Shown piece by piece: positions 45,967 to 53,768 of a DNA stretch of 64,000 bases; positions within the stretch are counted from its first letter, which is position 1, and each line of letters begins with the position of its first letter. This DNA is from an uncultured Oscillospiraceae bacterium (GTDB taxonomy: Bacteria > Bacillota > Clostridia > Oscillospirales > Oscillospiraceae): positions 1 to 64,000 of the forward strand of contig CALWVV010000005.1 in NCBI GenBank assembly GCA_944385035.1, written 5' to 3'. Under the pieces are notes generated by a model. The model did no database searches, was not told the origin of the DNA, and saw only the letters and a program-made list of their open reading frames with translations. The position numbers and the translations under genes are program-made.

Positions 45967-45995
45967 TTGCATTTTAACACAGGAAATGCTAGGAT
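45967..45995 (+). promoter_or_regulatory. Probable pta promoter
   Basis: TTGCAT and TAGGAT are separated by 17 bp, 57 bp before the ATG. Confidence 0.55.
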
Positions 45996-46052
45996 AAACA
46001 CCAGAAAGAGGTGTGCTGCCGCACCTATTTTTTTGAGTTGGAGGGAATTTTT

Positions 46053-47027
46053 ATGTTTAAAAAACTCATTGACATTTTGAAAGCCCATCCCCGCAAGATC
46101 GTCTTTACCGAAGGTACTGACCCCCGGATCCTGGAGGCTTCTGCCCGCCTGCTGTCCGGTACGTTCCTGACTCCCATCCTCATCGGCAACGAGCAGGAGA
46201 TTCTGGCCGCCGCGGAGGAAGCCGGCTTCAACATTCGGGGTGCCATTATCATTGATCCTGAGACCTATGAGGATATGGAGGCCATGGTGCAGCGTATGGT
46301 GGAGCTGCGCAAGGGCAAGATGACCGCTGACGAGTGCCGTGCCATGCTGAAGAAGGGCAACTACTTCGGCACCATGCTGGTGGCCATGGGTGAGGCTGAC
46401 GCCCTGCTGGGCGGCGCCACCTACTCCACCGCCGACACCGTCCGTCCCGCCCTGCAGCTGGTCAAGACCAAGCCCGGCAACTCCATCGTGTCCTCCTGCT
46501 TCATTCTGGTGCGTCCCTCTGCCACCGGCGACAACGACGTGCTGGCCATGGCCGACTGCGCCATCAACATCAAGCCCAACGAGGACGAACTGGTGGAGAT
46601 CGCCTCTGAGACCGTCTCCTGCGCCAAGATCTTCGGCATCGAGCCGAAGGTTGCCTTCCTCAGCTACTCCACTCTGGGTTCCGGCAAGGGTGAGGACGTG
46701 GACAAGATGCGCAACGCCGCCGAGAAGGCTAAGCTGGCCATGCCCAACGTGCCTATCGAGGGCGAGCTGCAGTTTGACGCCGCCGTCTCCCCCCGCGTGG
46801 CCCAGACCAAGTGCAAGGGCTCCAAGGTGGCCGGCTACGCCAACACCTTCATCTTCCCCGACATCAACGCCGGCAACATCGGCTACAAGATTGCCCAGCG
46901 TCTGGGCTCCTTTGAGGCCTACGGCCCCATTCTGCTGGGTCTGAACGCCCCCATCAATGACCTGAGCCGCGGCTGTAACGCCCAGGAGGTCTACTCCATG
47001 GCCATCATCACTGCCGCGCTGGCCTGA
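46053..47027 (+). CDS. pta: Phosphate acetyltransferase
   Basis: A 324-aa enzyme interconverting acetyl-CoA and acetyl phosphate, the first step of ATP-yielding acetate formation. The PTA/PTB fold is shown by KIVFTEGTDPRILEAS, LLGGATYSTADTVRPALQLV, SSCFILV, SYSTLGSGKG and the C-terminal GPILLGLNAPINDLSRGC. It is the short form without the DRTGG domain. The start at MFKKLIDILK follows GGAGGGA. It is monocistronic, and acetate kinase is not adjacent. Confidence 0.95.
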   Translation: MFKKLIDILKAHPRKIVFTEGTDPRILEASARLLSGTFLTPILIGNEQEILAAAEEAGFNIRGAIIIDPETYEDMEAMVQRMVELRKGKMTADECRAMLKKGNYFGTMLVAMGEADALLGGATYSTADTVRPALQLVKTKPGNSIVSSCFILVRPSATGDNDVLAMADCAINIKPNEDELVEIASETVSCAKIFGIEPKVAFLSYSTLGSGKGEDVDKMRNAAEKAKLAMPNVPIEGELQFDAAVSPRVAQTKCKGSKVAGYANTFIFPDINAGNIGYKIAQRLGSFEAYGPILLGLNAPINDLSRGCNAQEVYSMAIITAALA

Positions 47028-47100
47028 GAAAATAATCCGGCCGCCGCAGCGGGACAAAAAAGAGAGGGACCTGGGATATCGGCCCCAAAAGGTTCAAACA

Positions 47101-47142
47101 AAACGAGCCGCCAGTCAATTTATTTTGGCTGGCGGCTCGTTT
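47101..47142. terminator. Terminator after pta
   Basis: A 14-bp perfect stem (AAACGAGCCGCCAG and its complement) with a 14-nt AT-rich loop. It lies 73 bp after the pta stop. Confidence 0.8.
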
Positions 47143-47252
47143 CAAGTGGGATTTTGCATGGGTGGAAATGGCCGCTGAACGGTCGCAGGACTGTAAGATG
47201 TTAATTTTGCCACACGCAGAAGGGATTGCTTCCAGCGCACGGCATTTTTAAA

Positions 47253-47293
47253 TTGACAAATCATAGTTCACATTCTATAATGAACAATGTTCA
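47253..47293 (+). promoter_or_regulatory. Consensus promoter and TetR operator 1
   Basis: TTGACA and TATAAT are separated by 17 bp, a full sigma-A consensus (47253-47281). The palindrome TGAACA-A-TGTTCA (47281-47293) overlaps the end of the -10, a direct repressor position. Confidence 0.88.
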
Positions 47294-47308
47294 TATTGGG
47301 GTGATGGG

Positions 47309-47866
47309 ATGAATACGGTTGTCACATCAAAAGAGGAAATTTTAAAAACCAGCCGGGAGCTGATCCGAGAGCAGGGCTGGTCAGCGGTCAGCATTCGCTC
47401 GGTGGCTGCTTCCTGCGGCGTATCAGTGGGGTCGATCTACAATTATTTCGATTCGAAAGCGGCACTGGTGGGGGCCACGGTAGAAAGTGTCTGGTGTGAG
47501 ATTTTTCACCGCCCGGAAGATGGGGCGGTGTTTCAAGACACACAGGCCTGTATCATCTGGATGTATGGGAGAATGGAATATGGCTGCAAGCAGTATCCCG
47601 GCTTTTTTACCCTCCACTCTCTGGGATTTATGCGGGAGGATAAGTCGGATGGGAGACGGCGGATGCAGCAAACTTGGCAGCATATTTTAGAGGGACTGTG
47701 TTCCGTCTTGAAGCGGGATCGGAACGTCCGCCCGGATGCGTTCACGGAGCACTTTACTGCGGAGCAATTTGCAGATGTCCTGTTTTCCCTAATGCTGTCC
47801 GCCCTGCTGCGCCAGGACTACGACCCAAGTGCCGTGCTGGAAATTGTCCGCAGGACCCTTTATTAA
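47309..47866 (+). CDS. TetR-family repressor
   Basis: A 185-aa protein. The N-terminal TetR HTH (about 8-55, EEILKTSRELIREQGWSAVSIRSVAASCGVSVGSIYNYFDSKAALV) is followed by a helical ligand/dimer domain of the TetR_C type. It reads from a consensus promoter that carries its probable operator, and the same 13-bp palindrome stands before the downstream membrane-protein genes. It therefore most likely represses itself and them. The inducer is unknown. Confidence 0.9.
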   Translation: MNTVVTSKEEILKTSRELIREQGWSAVSIRSVAASCGVSVGSIYNYFDSKAALVGATVESVWCEIFHRPEDGAVFQDTQACIIWMYGRMEYGCKQYPGFFTLHSLGFMREDKSDGRRRMQQTWQHILEGLCSVLKRDRNVRPDAFTEHFTAEQFADVLFSLMLSALLRQDYDPSAVLEIVRRTLY

Positions 47867-47895
47867 AATTCCCACTATGGGGTGGGAATTTTTTA
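47865..47895 (+). terminator. Terminator after tetR
   Basis: An 11-bp stem AAAATTCCCAC / GTGGGAATTTT, then TTATT. It lies just before operator 2. Confidence 0.8.
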
Positions 47896-47905
47896 TTCCA
47901 GAAAA

Positions 47906-47918
47906 TGAACATTGTTCA
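47906..47918 (+). promoter_or_regulatory. TetR operator 2
   Basis: TGAACA-T-TGTTCA is the same palindrome as at the tetR promoter, differing only in the central base. It lies upstream of the two membrane-protein genes. Confidence 0.8.
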
Positions 47919-47935
47919 GTTAAAGGAGGTAATCT

Positions 47936-48001
47936 ATGAAAGTAAAACGAAATACCTTGCTGCTCCTTGCCTGTTTGGACGTAACTTTGGCAAAGCGGTG
48001 A
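47936..48001 (+). pseudogene. Remnant of a short membrane-protein gene
   Basis: After a perfect AAAGGAGG, the frame ATG to TGA encodes only 21 residues starting MKVKRNTLLLLACL, a typical start of a membrane protein, then loses its hydrophobic character and stops. The strong ribosome binding site and operator argue that a full gene once stood here, shortened by an internal deletion. It could also be a genuine leader peptide. Confidence 0.4.
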
Positions 48002-48046
48002 TGGCCGGTGACAGCGTTCAAAATGAAGTATGAAGGAGAGTAAGCG

Positions 48047-48712
48047 ATGCAGGCAATTGTAGAAACCTTGTTTGATGCGGTCTATCTGATTTTGGTTATC
48101 ACCATCGGAGTGGTGATGATTCGGGGAAGCAAGGGAGACCGCCAGTTTAAGCTGTTCGGCTGGATGGCTGTGGTGCTGGGAGCGGGGGATTCCTTTCATC
48201 TGATCCCCCGGGCCGTGGCGCTGTGTACCACGGGGTTGGAGAACTATACCGTCCCCCTGGGGCTGGGCAAATGGATCACCTCGGTCACCATGACGATTTT
48301 CTATGTGCTGCTCTACTATGTGTGGCGGAAGCGGTATCAGATCAAGGGGGGAAATGGCCTGACGGCTGCCGTATATGCTCTGGCGGGTGTACGGATCGTT
48401 CTGTGCATGCTGCCCCAGAACCAGTGGCTCAGCGCGGCCGCGCCCCTTTCCTGGGGCATCTACCGCAACATCCCCTTTGCTCTGCTGGGCCTGCTGGTCA
48501 TCGTGCTGTTCTACCGCAGCGCAAAGGCGCGGCGAGATCGGGCGTTTCGCTGGATGTGGCTGACCATCGTATTGAGCTTTGGCTTCTACATCCCGGTGGT
48601 GCTGTGGGCCGATGCCGTCCCCATGATCGGGATGCTGATGACCCCCAAGACCTGTGCCTATGTGTGGACGGTTCTCATTGGCTACTTCGCCATGAAAAAG
48701 GAATGCAGCTAA
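48047..48712 (+). CDS. Integral membrane protein, function unknown
   Basis: A 221-aa protein with about seven hydrophobic segments spread over its length (the first at about 8-26, the last at about 198-215). No catalytic or transport signature was recognised. Conserved-looking polar spots inside or next to helices include GDSFHLIPR (about 47-55) and YIPVVLWADAVP, which hints at ligand or metal binding. AAGGAGAG precedes the ATG. It is cotranscribed with the DUF2871-type gene 13 bp downstream, under the same TetR operator. Confidence 0.7.
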   Translation: MQAIVETLFDAVYLILVITIGVVMIRGSKGDRQFKLFGWMAVVLGAGDSFHLIPRAVALCTTGLENYTVPLGLGKWITSVTMTIFYVLLYYVWRKRYQIKGGNGLTAAVYALAGVRIVLCMLPQNQWLSAAAPLSWGIYRNIPFALLGLLVIVLFYRSAKARRDRAFRWMWLTIVLSFGFYIPVVLWADAVPMIGMLMTPKTCAYVWTVLIGYFAMKKECS

Positions 48713-48725
48713 AGGAGGAATGAAC

Positions 48726-49145
48726 ATGAAACGCTATATGAATCTAGCTATGCTGTACGCTGTTCTGGCCATGGTTGGCGGCGTGTTTTACCGGGAATTC
48801 ACCAAATTCAACGGCTTTACCGCAAAAACTGCCCTTGGGGTGGTCCATACCCATTACTTCCTGCTGGGGATGGTGTTTTTCCTGTTGCTGCTGCTACTGG
48901 AAAAGAGCTTTTCCTTCACCGGTGCCAAAACCGGCCGGATCCTAGCTGCCTATCAGGTTGGCCTGAATCTGACTGCGGTGATGTTTGTGGTACGGGGTGT
49001 GACTCAGGTTCTGGGGACTACGCTTTCCTCCGGTATGGATGCGGCAATTTCCGGCATTGCCGGGATCGGCCATATTCTGCTGGGAATCAGTCTGGTGCTT
49101 GTGCTGATGCAGATCAAGCGCAGCGTAGCTGCTGCAGAGGCTTGA
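48726..49145 (+). CDS. DUF2871 family membrane protein
   Basis: A 139-aa protein with four hydrophobic segments and the DUF2871 pattern: YAVLAMVGGVFYREFTKFNGFT, LGVVHTHYFLLGMVFFL (two His in the second helix), and GIAGIGHILLGISLVLVL. The start ATG seven bases after AAAGGAGG was preferred to an ATG touching it. Family function is unknown. The conserved histidines in helices recall heme- or metal-binding membrane proteins. It is paired with the unknown membrane protein. Confidence 0.8.
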   Translation: MKRYMNLAMLYAVLAMVGGVFYREFTKFNGFTAKTALGVVHTHYFLLGMVFFLLLLLLEKSFSFTGAKTGRILAAYQVGLNLTAVMFVVRGVTQVLGTTLSSGMDAAISGIAGIGHILLGISLVLVLMQIKRSVAAAEA

Positions 49146-49190
49146 TTTGAAGGTTTTGAAAGGTTAGACCGCTATACGGAATGGAATTCA

Positions 49191-49281
49191 GGAAGGAGGC
49201 AGCGGAAACTGCGGGTTTTGCTGGATAACGCCTGTGAATATGCTGGATGCAGGGGGAACCATTGAGGTCTGCCTTTTCTGA
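49191..49281 (+). pseudogene. Frameshifted remnant of a histidine-kinase ATPase domain
   Basis: One frame reads RKLRVLLDNACEYAG, matching the N-box of a GHKL ATPase. A shifted frame continues AGGTIEVCLF, the normal next strand. The spacing between the two pieces is what an intact domain would have. Only about 90 bp remain, directly behind the DUF2871 gene. Confidence 0.4.
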
Positions 49282-49333
49282 GGTTACCCTTCCAGTTCTC
49301 CCGATCAAGAACAGGGAAAAGCAGGTCCCCTTT

Positions 49334-50713
49334 TTATTTTCCCACGCAGAATTTGGAAAAGATCCGGTCGGTCACATCCTCCCGGACACACTGGCCGGTC
49401 AGCTCCCCCAAAGCCTGGAGAGCCTGCTCCACATCTGTAAGCAGGGCGTCCGGGGTGACACCGGCCAGCAGTGCATCCGCTGCCCTGTCCACTGCTTGGC
49501 GGGCCCTGCGGGCGGCTTCCTCCTGGCGCTGGTTGGTGAGCAGCTGGCCATAGGGAATGTCCTCCGGCCGGGGGAAAAGGGCGGCCACCGCCGCCTCCAG
49601 TTCTGGCAGGCCCTGGCCGGTCTTGGCGCTGAGCGTCACTGTGGGGGGCATGGGGTCCAGATGGAGGAAGGGGACCGGGGCAGAGGGGAGGTCCCCCTTG
49701 GTCCAAACCAGAATGGTGGGGGCAAGCTTCATGGCCTGGCAGAGCAGCTCCACATCCTCTTCTGTGGTGGGCAGTGCGCTGTCCCACAGGACCAAAATGA
49801 GCTCTGCCTGTGCCATGGCGCTGCGGCTGCGCTCCACGCCAAGCTGCTCAATGGGATCGCTGCTGTCCCGCAGGCCAGCGGTATCAATAAGGCGCACCGG
49901 CAGCCCGCCCAGCTCCAGGGAGACATCCAGAGTGTCCCGTGTGGTGCCGGGGATGTCGGTGACAATGGCCCGGTCGTAACCGGCCAGGGCGTTTAACAAG
50001 GAGGATTTTCCTGCATTAGGCCGCCCCACCAGGGCACAGGACAGCCCACGGGTCAGCTGACGGCCCCGGCGGCAGGTGGACAGCAGAGTGTCCAGGGCCT
50101 CCCGCTGAGCGGCCAGGATTTGGGAGAGCTCTTCCATGCGGAAGGGATCGATGTCCTCGTCCGGATAGTCCAGCACCGCATGAAAATGGGCCATGACGTC
50201 CACCAGGGCGGAATAGACATCTCCAATCTTTTTGGACAGGGCGCCGGTGAGCTGCCCGGCCGCGTGGCGGGCTCCCTCCCGGCTGCGGGCGTCCAGCAGG
50301 TCGCCCACTGCCTCCGCCTGGGCCAGGTCCAGCCGGCCATTGAGAAAGGCCCGGCGGGTAAATTCCCCCGGCCCGGCCTGGCGGGCCCCCTGGGCGAAAA
50401 GGGCCTCCAGCCCCAAAGACAGGACCATGGGGGAGCCGTGGCACTGAAATTCCGCGGTATCTTCTCCAGTGTAGCTGGACGGGCCCCGGCTGAAGGTGCA
50501 AAGGCACCGGTCAATGGGCTGCCCGCCGCTGTCCAGCAAGTCGCCGAACACCAGCTCCCGTGGACGGTGGTCCAGCAGAGCCTTGGAGCCCAGGGGCCGG
50601 AATTGTTTTCGGGCAATTTCCAGAGCCTGGGGCCCCGATAAACGGAGGATGCCGATGGCGGCAGGGACCGGCGGAGTGGAAATGGCAGCGATGGTATCCG
50701 TGTCAATAGCCAT
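49334..50713 (-). CDS. mnmE: tRNA modification GTPase MnmE
   Basis: A 459-aa GTPase that with MnmG installs carboxymethylaminomethyl groups on U34 of tRNAs. The N-terminal formyl-folate-binding domain begins DTIAAISTPPVPAAIGILRLSG. A helical domain and an inserted G domain follow, with G1 GRPNAGKSS, IPGTTRD, DTAGLRD and TKGD. The essential C-terminal Cys motif FCVGK ends the protein. The start at MAIDTDT lies eight bases after AAAGGAG. In many Firmicutes mnmE is followed by mnmG near the origin. Here mnmG is absent. Confidence 0.96.
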   Translation of the reverse strand: MAIDTDTIAAISTPPVPAAIGILRLSGPQALEIARKQFRPLGSKALLDHRPRELVFGDLLDSGGQPIDRCLCTFSRGPSSYTGEDTAEFQCHGSPMVLSLGLEALFAQGARQAGPGEFTRRAFLNGRLDLAQAEAVGDLLDARSREGARHAAGQLTGALSKKIGDVYSALVDVMAHFHAVLDYPDEDIDPFRMEELSQILAAQREALDTLLSTCRRGRQLTRGLSCALVGRPNAGKSSLLNALAGYDRAIVTDIPGTTRDTLDVSLELGGLPVRLIDTAGLRDSSDPIEQLGVERSRSAMAQAELILVLWDSALPTTEEDVELLCQAMKLAPTILVWTKGDLPSAPVPFLHLDPMPPTVTLSAKTGQGLPELEAAVAALFPRPEDIPYGQLLTNQRQEEAARRARQAVDRAADALLAGVTPDALLTDVEQALQALGELTGQCVREDVTDRIFSKFCVGK

Positions 50714-50859
50714 GGAGGGAACTCCTTTCAAAAATCGACAGGAAAAGCAAAGTTTCCTGCAAAACAGTCCAATGTAAAATTTGTTTAAAATTTATTCTTG
50801 ACAGATATTATGGAAACTGAAAAACCAGGAAATAGGCCTGGAAAGTTCTCAGAATGGAA

Positions 50860-50909
50860 TGTGGAAAACTATGTGGAGAATGTGGAGAACCCGTGGAAAC
50901 AGTGGAAAA
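50860..50909 (-). other. Cluster of five DnaA-box-like 9-mers
   Basis: On the minus strand TTTTCCACT, GTTTCCACG, TTCTCCACA, TTCTCCACA and TTTTCCACA occur 9-12 bp apart, against the consensus TTATCCACA (1-3 mismatches each; three with one). AT-rich stretches flank the cluster in the 359-bp gap between mnmE and the FAD dehydrogenase gene. An overlapping 65-codon frame lacks a ribosome binding site. Nothing else was recognised in this gap apart from the terminator near its far end. Confidence 0.4.
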
Positions 50910-51028
50910 AGCGAAATGGGATCCTCGGGCCGGGAGAGAAGAAAAATATGTATAGGAAAGAAGAAAATAATAATTCCAAAAAAAGTAAATTATAGGGAAT
51001 CTGCAAGTTGGTGATTATTTTGCAGGAA

Positions 51029-51056
51029 CGCCGCCGCCCAAAGGGGGGCGGCGGCG
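51029..51056 (-). terminator. Terminator after the FAD dehydrogenase gene
   Basis: An 11-bp GC stem CGCCGCCGCCC / GGGCGGCGGCG just past the stop, with only a short T-containing tail (TTCCTGCAAAAT) on the minus strand. Confidence 0.6.
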
Positions 51057-51072
51057 GGGAAGGGACCGGTGG

Positions 51073-52464
51073 TTAAGACAGGCGCTTGACAATGGCCCGT
51101 GCGGCCTGAACGCCGGAGGCACCTGCCTGGGCAAGCCCGCGGGTGACGCCTGCCCCATCGCCCGCGGCAAAAAAGCCGGGCAGGGCGGTCTCCAGCTCGG
51201 GGGAGAGCTGGAGGCGGGCGGAGTAGAACTTGACCTCCGCACCGTAGAGGAGGGTATCGTAGTTGGCGGTGCCGGGGGCCAGCTTGTCCAGCTGGTAGAT
51301 CATTTCAATAATGTTGTCCAGATGCCGCTTGGGCAGGGCCAGAGACAGGTCGCCGGGGACGGCGGCGGTGAGGGTAGGCCGGACAAAGGACTTGCTCATC
51401 CGGTGTTCGTTGGTCCGCCGGCCGCCCACCAGGTCTCCAAAGCGCTGCACCAGTACGCCGCCGGCCAGCATATTGCTCAGGGAGGCCACATGCTTGCCGT
51501 AGCGGTAGGGCTCGTTAAAGGGCTTGGTAAAGCGGTTGGAGACCAGCAGGGCGAAGTTTGTGTTTTCACTGCGCAGGGACGGGTCAGCGTAGGAGTGGCC
51601 GTTGACGGTGTTGATGCCCTCTACATTTTCCGCCACCACGTGGCCGTAGGGGTTCATGCAGAAGGTGCGCACCTGGTCCCCGTACTGTTTGGTGCGGTAG
51701 ACCAGCTTGGACTCATAGACCACATCGGTGATATGCTCAAAGACCGCGGCGGGCAGCTCTACCCGCACGCCGATGTCCACCTGGTTGTTGAGCAGCTCCA
51801 GCCCCAGATGCTTACATTGCTCCGAGAACCACTCCGCGCCCGAGCGGCCGGGGGCGGCAATGAGGTACCGGCAGGACACCTCACCGCCCTTTGCCAGCAC
51901 CAGGCGGTATCCGCCCTCGCACTGCTGGATGGACTCCACCGGGGTGTTGAAGCGGAATTCCAGCTTGTTCTGAAGGCCCTCATAGATGTTGGTGAGGATG
52001 CGCAGGTTATTTTCTGTCCCCAGATGCTTGCACCGGGCCTGAAGCAGGTGCAGGTCATAGGCCAGGGCCCGGCGCTCCAGAGCACGGGCCTCGGGGGTGG
52101 TGGTGGAAAAATACGCAGTGGTGGCACCGTGGAGGACGTTGATGGAATCCACGTAGTCAATGAGCTCCATCACCTGTCCGGGCTCCATAAAATCCGTGAG
52201 CCAGCCGCCGAACTGGGTGGTAAAGTTAAACTTTCCGTCGGAAAAAGCGCCGGCGCCCCCAAAGCCGCACATGGTATGGCAGACGGGGCAGTGGATACAT
52301 TCGCGCACCTTGCCGGCCACAATGGGGCAGCTGCGGTGGTAGATGTCCTGCCCCTGATCCAGGGCCAGGAGCTTCAGCTCAGGACGGAGATGGGCCAGCT
52401 CATAGGCGGCAAAGATCCCGGCTTCGCCGCAGCCCAAAATGACAACGTCATACATGGCAGACAT
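51073..52464 (-). CDS. FAD-dependent dehydrogenase (COG2509-type)
   Basis: A 463-aa flavoprotein. The N-terminal dinucleotide-binding motif is VVILGCGEAGIFAAYELA. A cysteine-containing stretch follows (KVRECIHCPVCHTMCGFGGAGAFSDGKFNF). A central substrate domain comes next, and a C-terminal FAD motif LPGFFAAGDGAGVTRGLAQAGASGVQAARAI. This set matches the uncharacterised FAD-dependent dehydrogenases common in Clostridia. It is not MnmG. The start at MSAMYDVV follows AAAGGAGC. It is monocistronic and the substrate is unknown. Confidence 0.85.
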   Translation of the reverse strand: MSAMYDVVILGCGEAGIFAAYELAHLRPELKLLALDQGQDIYHRSCPIVAGKVRECIHCPVCHTMCGFGGAGAFSDGKFNFTTQFGGWLTDFMEPGQVMELIDYVDSINVLHGATTAYFSTTTPEARALERRALAYDLHLLQARCKHLGTENNLRILTNIYEGLQNKLEFRFNTPVESIQQCEGGYRLVLAKGGEVSCRYLIAAPGRSGAEWFSEQCKHLGLELLNNQVDIGVRVELPAAVFEHITDVVYESKLVYRTKQYGDQVRTFCMNPYGHVVAENVEGINTVNGHSYADPSLRSENTNFALLVSNRFTKPFNEPYRYGKHVASLSNMLAGGVLVQRFGDLVGGRRTNEHRMSKSFVRPTLTAAVPGDLSLALPKRHLDNIIEMIYQLDKLAPGTANYDTLLYGAEVKFYSARLQLSPELETALPGFFAAGDGAGVTRGLAQAGASGVQAARAIVKRLS

Positions 52465-52563
52465 AGATGTGTGCTCCTTTTCCAGCATTCTTGATCAGAA
52501 AAAGTGGACAAATTCCTATAGTAGTATACCATATTTTCCGCAGAAAGAAAGGCTTTTCATACA

Positions 52564-52591
52564 AAAAGCCCCGCCGCCCGAAGGGGGCGGC
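52564..52591 (-). terminator. Terminator after the zinc-ribbon gene
   Basis: A stem GCCGCCC / GGGCGGC, followed on the minus strand by GGGGCTTTTTGT. Confidence 0.75.
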
Positions 52592-52602
52592 AGGACTTTG
52601 CC

Positions 52603-52998
52603 TCAACTGTTTTCCTGAAAACTGGCGCCGCAGCTGCGGCAGGTAACGGTAATTTTTCCCTTGCCACGGGGAACCCGGAGCTGCTGTCCGCAGTTGGGAC
52701 ATTTGAAGTAGCGGTGGTCTTTGTCCCGGCGCATGGTGCGCTGAAAGCGGTACCACTGGATGACGGGCCCAGCCAGACGCATAAATTGGGCGTTTTCCTT
52801 TTGGCGGGCAGGAATATTCCGGGAAAGGAGACGGAACAGGGAGACAAAAACCAGCACCAGGGAGATCCAATAGAAAAGCTCAAAATGCGTCAGCGCAAAG
52901 AGCAGATAGAGAGAAAGGTATAAAACAATAAAAAACAGGTTGAGGGAATCGTTGCCATAGCGGCCATACATAAAACGATGGATCGCGTTGCGGATCAT
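52603..52998 (-). CDS. Small membrane protein with C-terminal zinc ribbon
   Basis: A 131-aa protein. One or two hydrophobic segments (about 18-58) are followed by a basic linker and a zinc-ribbon end with CPNCGQQLRVPRGKGKITVTCRSCGASF, giving two Cys-x-x-Cys pairs. The same ribbon is frequent in uncharacterised Clostridial membrane proteins. The start ATG follows AAGGAGG. It is monocistronic. Function unknown. Confidence 0.75.
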   Translation of the reverse strand: MIRNAIHRFMYGRYGNDSLNLFFIVLYLSLYLLFALTHFELFYWISLVLVFVSLFRLLSRNIPARQKENAQFMRLAGPVIQWYRFQRTMRRDKDHRYFKCPNCGQQLRVPRGKGKITVTCRSCGASFQENS

Positions 52999-53169
52999 AG
53001 GCGCGCCTCCTTGAAAGACAGGGACGGCAGGCGTAATCGCCTGCCGAATAACTTACCATAATGATAGCGCGGCGCCGGAAAATCGTCAAGGAGGCATTCG
53101 TAAACAATATGTAAATTCAGCACAGTTTTGGGTGGATTTTTAACAGAACTTGTCAATGAGAGAAAGGTC

Positions 53170-53198
53170 TTGCGGGAAAAAGGAAAATAAGCTATACT
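53170..53198 (+). promoter_or_regulatory. Promoter of the deaminase gene
   Basis: TTGCGG and TATACT are separated by 17 bp, 36 bp before the GTG start. Confidence 0.65.
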
Positions 53199-53233
53199 GT
53201 CGGTGCAAAGTTTTTACCTGGGAGGGACCGCTT

Positions 53234-53725
53234 GTGAAGCGCATCGACAAGGAAAATTATTACCTGGACATTGCGGAAACCGTCTTGGAGCGGTCTACCT
53301 GTCTACGCCGGTGCTACGGGGCCATCATTGTAAAGAATGATGAGATCGTCTCCACCGGTTATAACGGCGCCCCCAGAGGGCGGAAGAACTGCATGGATTT
53401 GGGCTACTGCACCCGAGAGGCCATGAACGTCCCCTCCGGGGAACGGTATGAGCTGTGCCGGTCGGTCCACGCGGAGATGAATGCCATCATTTCCGCCGCC
53501 CGCCGGGATACCCTCAACGCCACCTTGTACCTGGCTGGGCGGGAGGCGAAAAGCGGGGAGCTGCTCCATGATGCCACCTCCTGCTCCATGTGCCGGCGGA
53601 TGATCATCAACGCGGGGATCGAGCGGGTAGTCATCCGCAACACCGAGCGGGACTATAGCGTGGTCCATGTGGAGGATTGGATCCGCGAGGACGACTCGCT
53701 GCCCAAGGGAATGGAAGAAACATGA
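53234..53725 (+). CDS. dCMP deaminase / ComEB-type cytidine deaminase
   Basis: A 163-aa zinc deaminase converting dCMP to dUMP for thymidylate synthesis. The zinc site is SVHAEMNAI (His and catalytic Glu) with SCSMCRRM (two Cys). A second cysteine-rich part (TCLRRCYGAIIV, NCMDLGYC) is typical of the ComEB group. The GTG start eight bases after GGAGG was chosen because the longer upstream frame lacks a ribosome binding site and runs through the promoter. It is monocistronic. Confidence 0.9.
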   Translation: MKRIDKENYYLDIAETVLERSTCLRRCYGAIIVKNDEIVSTGYNGAPRGRKNCMDLGYCTREAMNVPSGERYELCRSVHAEMNAIISAARRDTLNATLYLAGREAKSGELLHDATSCSMCRRMIINAGIERVVIRNTERDYSVVHVEDWIREDDSLPKGMEET

Positions 53726-53726
53726 G

Positions 53727-53763
53727 AAGAAGGCCGGACGCTTTGGCGTCCGGCCTTCTTTCT
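53727..53763. terminator. Bidirectional terminator between deaminase and vanY genes
   Basis: A 15-bp stem (AAGAAGGCCGGACGC and its complement) with loop TTTG, then TTTCT. Confidence 0.9.
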
Positions 53764-53768
53764 GTAGG

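Noticed and set aside
50860-50909. Calling the DnaA-box-like cluster oriC
   Set aside because: dnaA, dnaN and rpmH are absent, gene orientation does not switch here, and most boxes have mismatches. It is kept only as a candidate cluster.
50798-50995. 65-codon plus-strand frame starting at a TTG in the mnmE upstream gap
   Set aside because: No ribosome binding site, and its start coincides with a TTGACA-like hexamer. The odd Asn/Glu/Trp-rich peptide is produced by the DnaA-box-like repeats.
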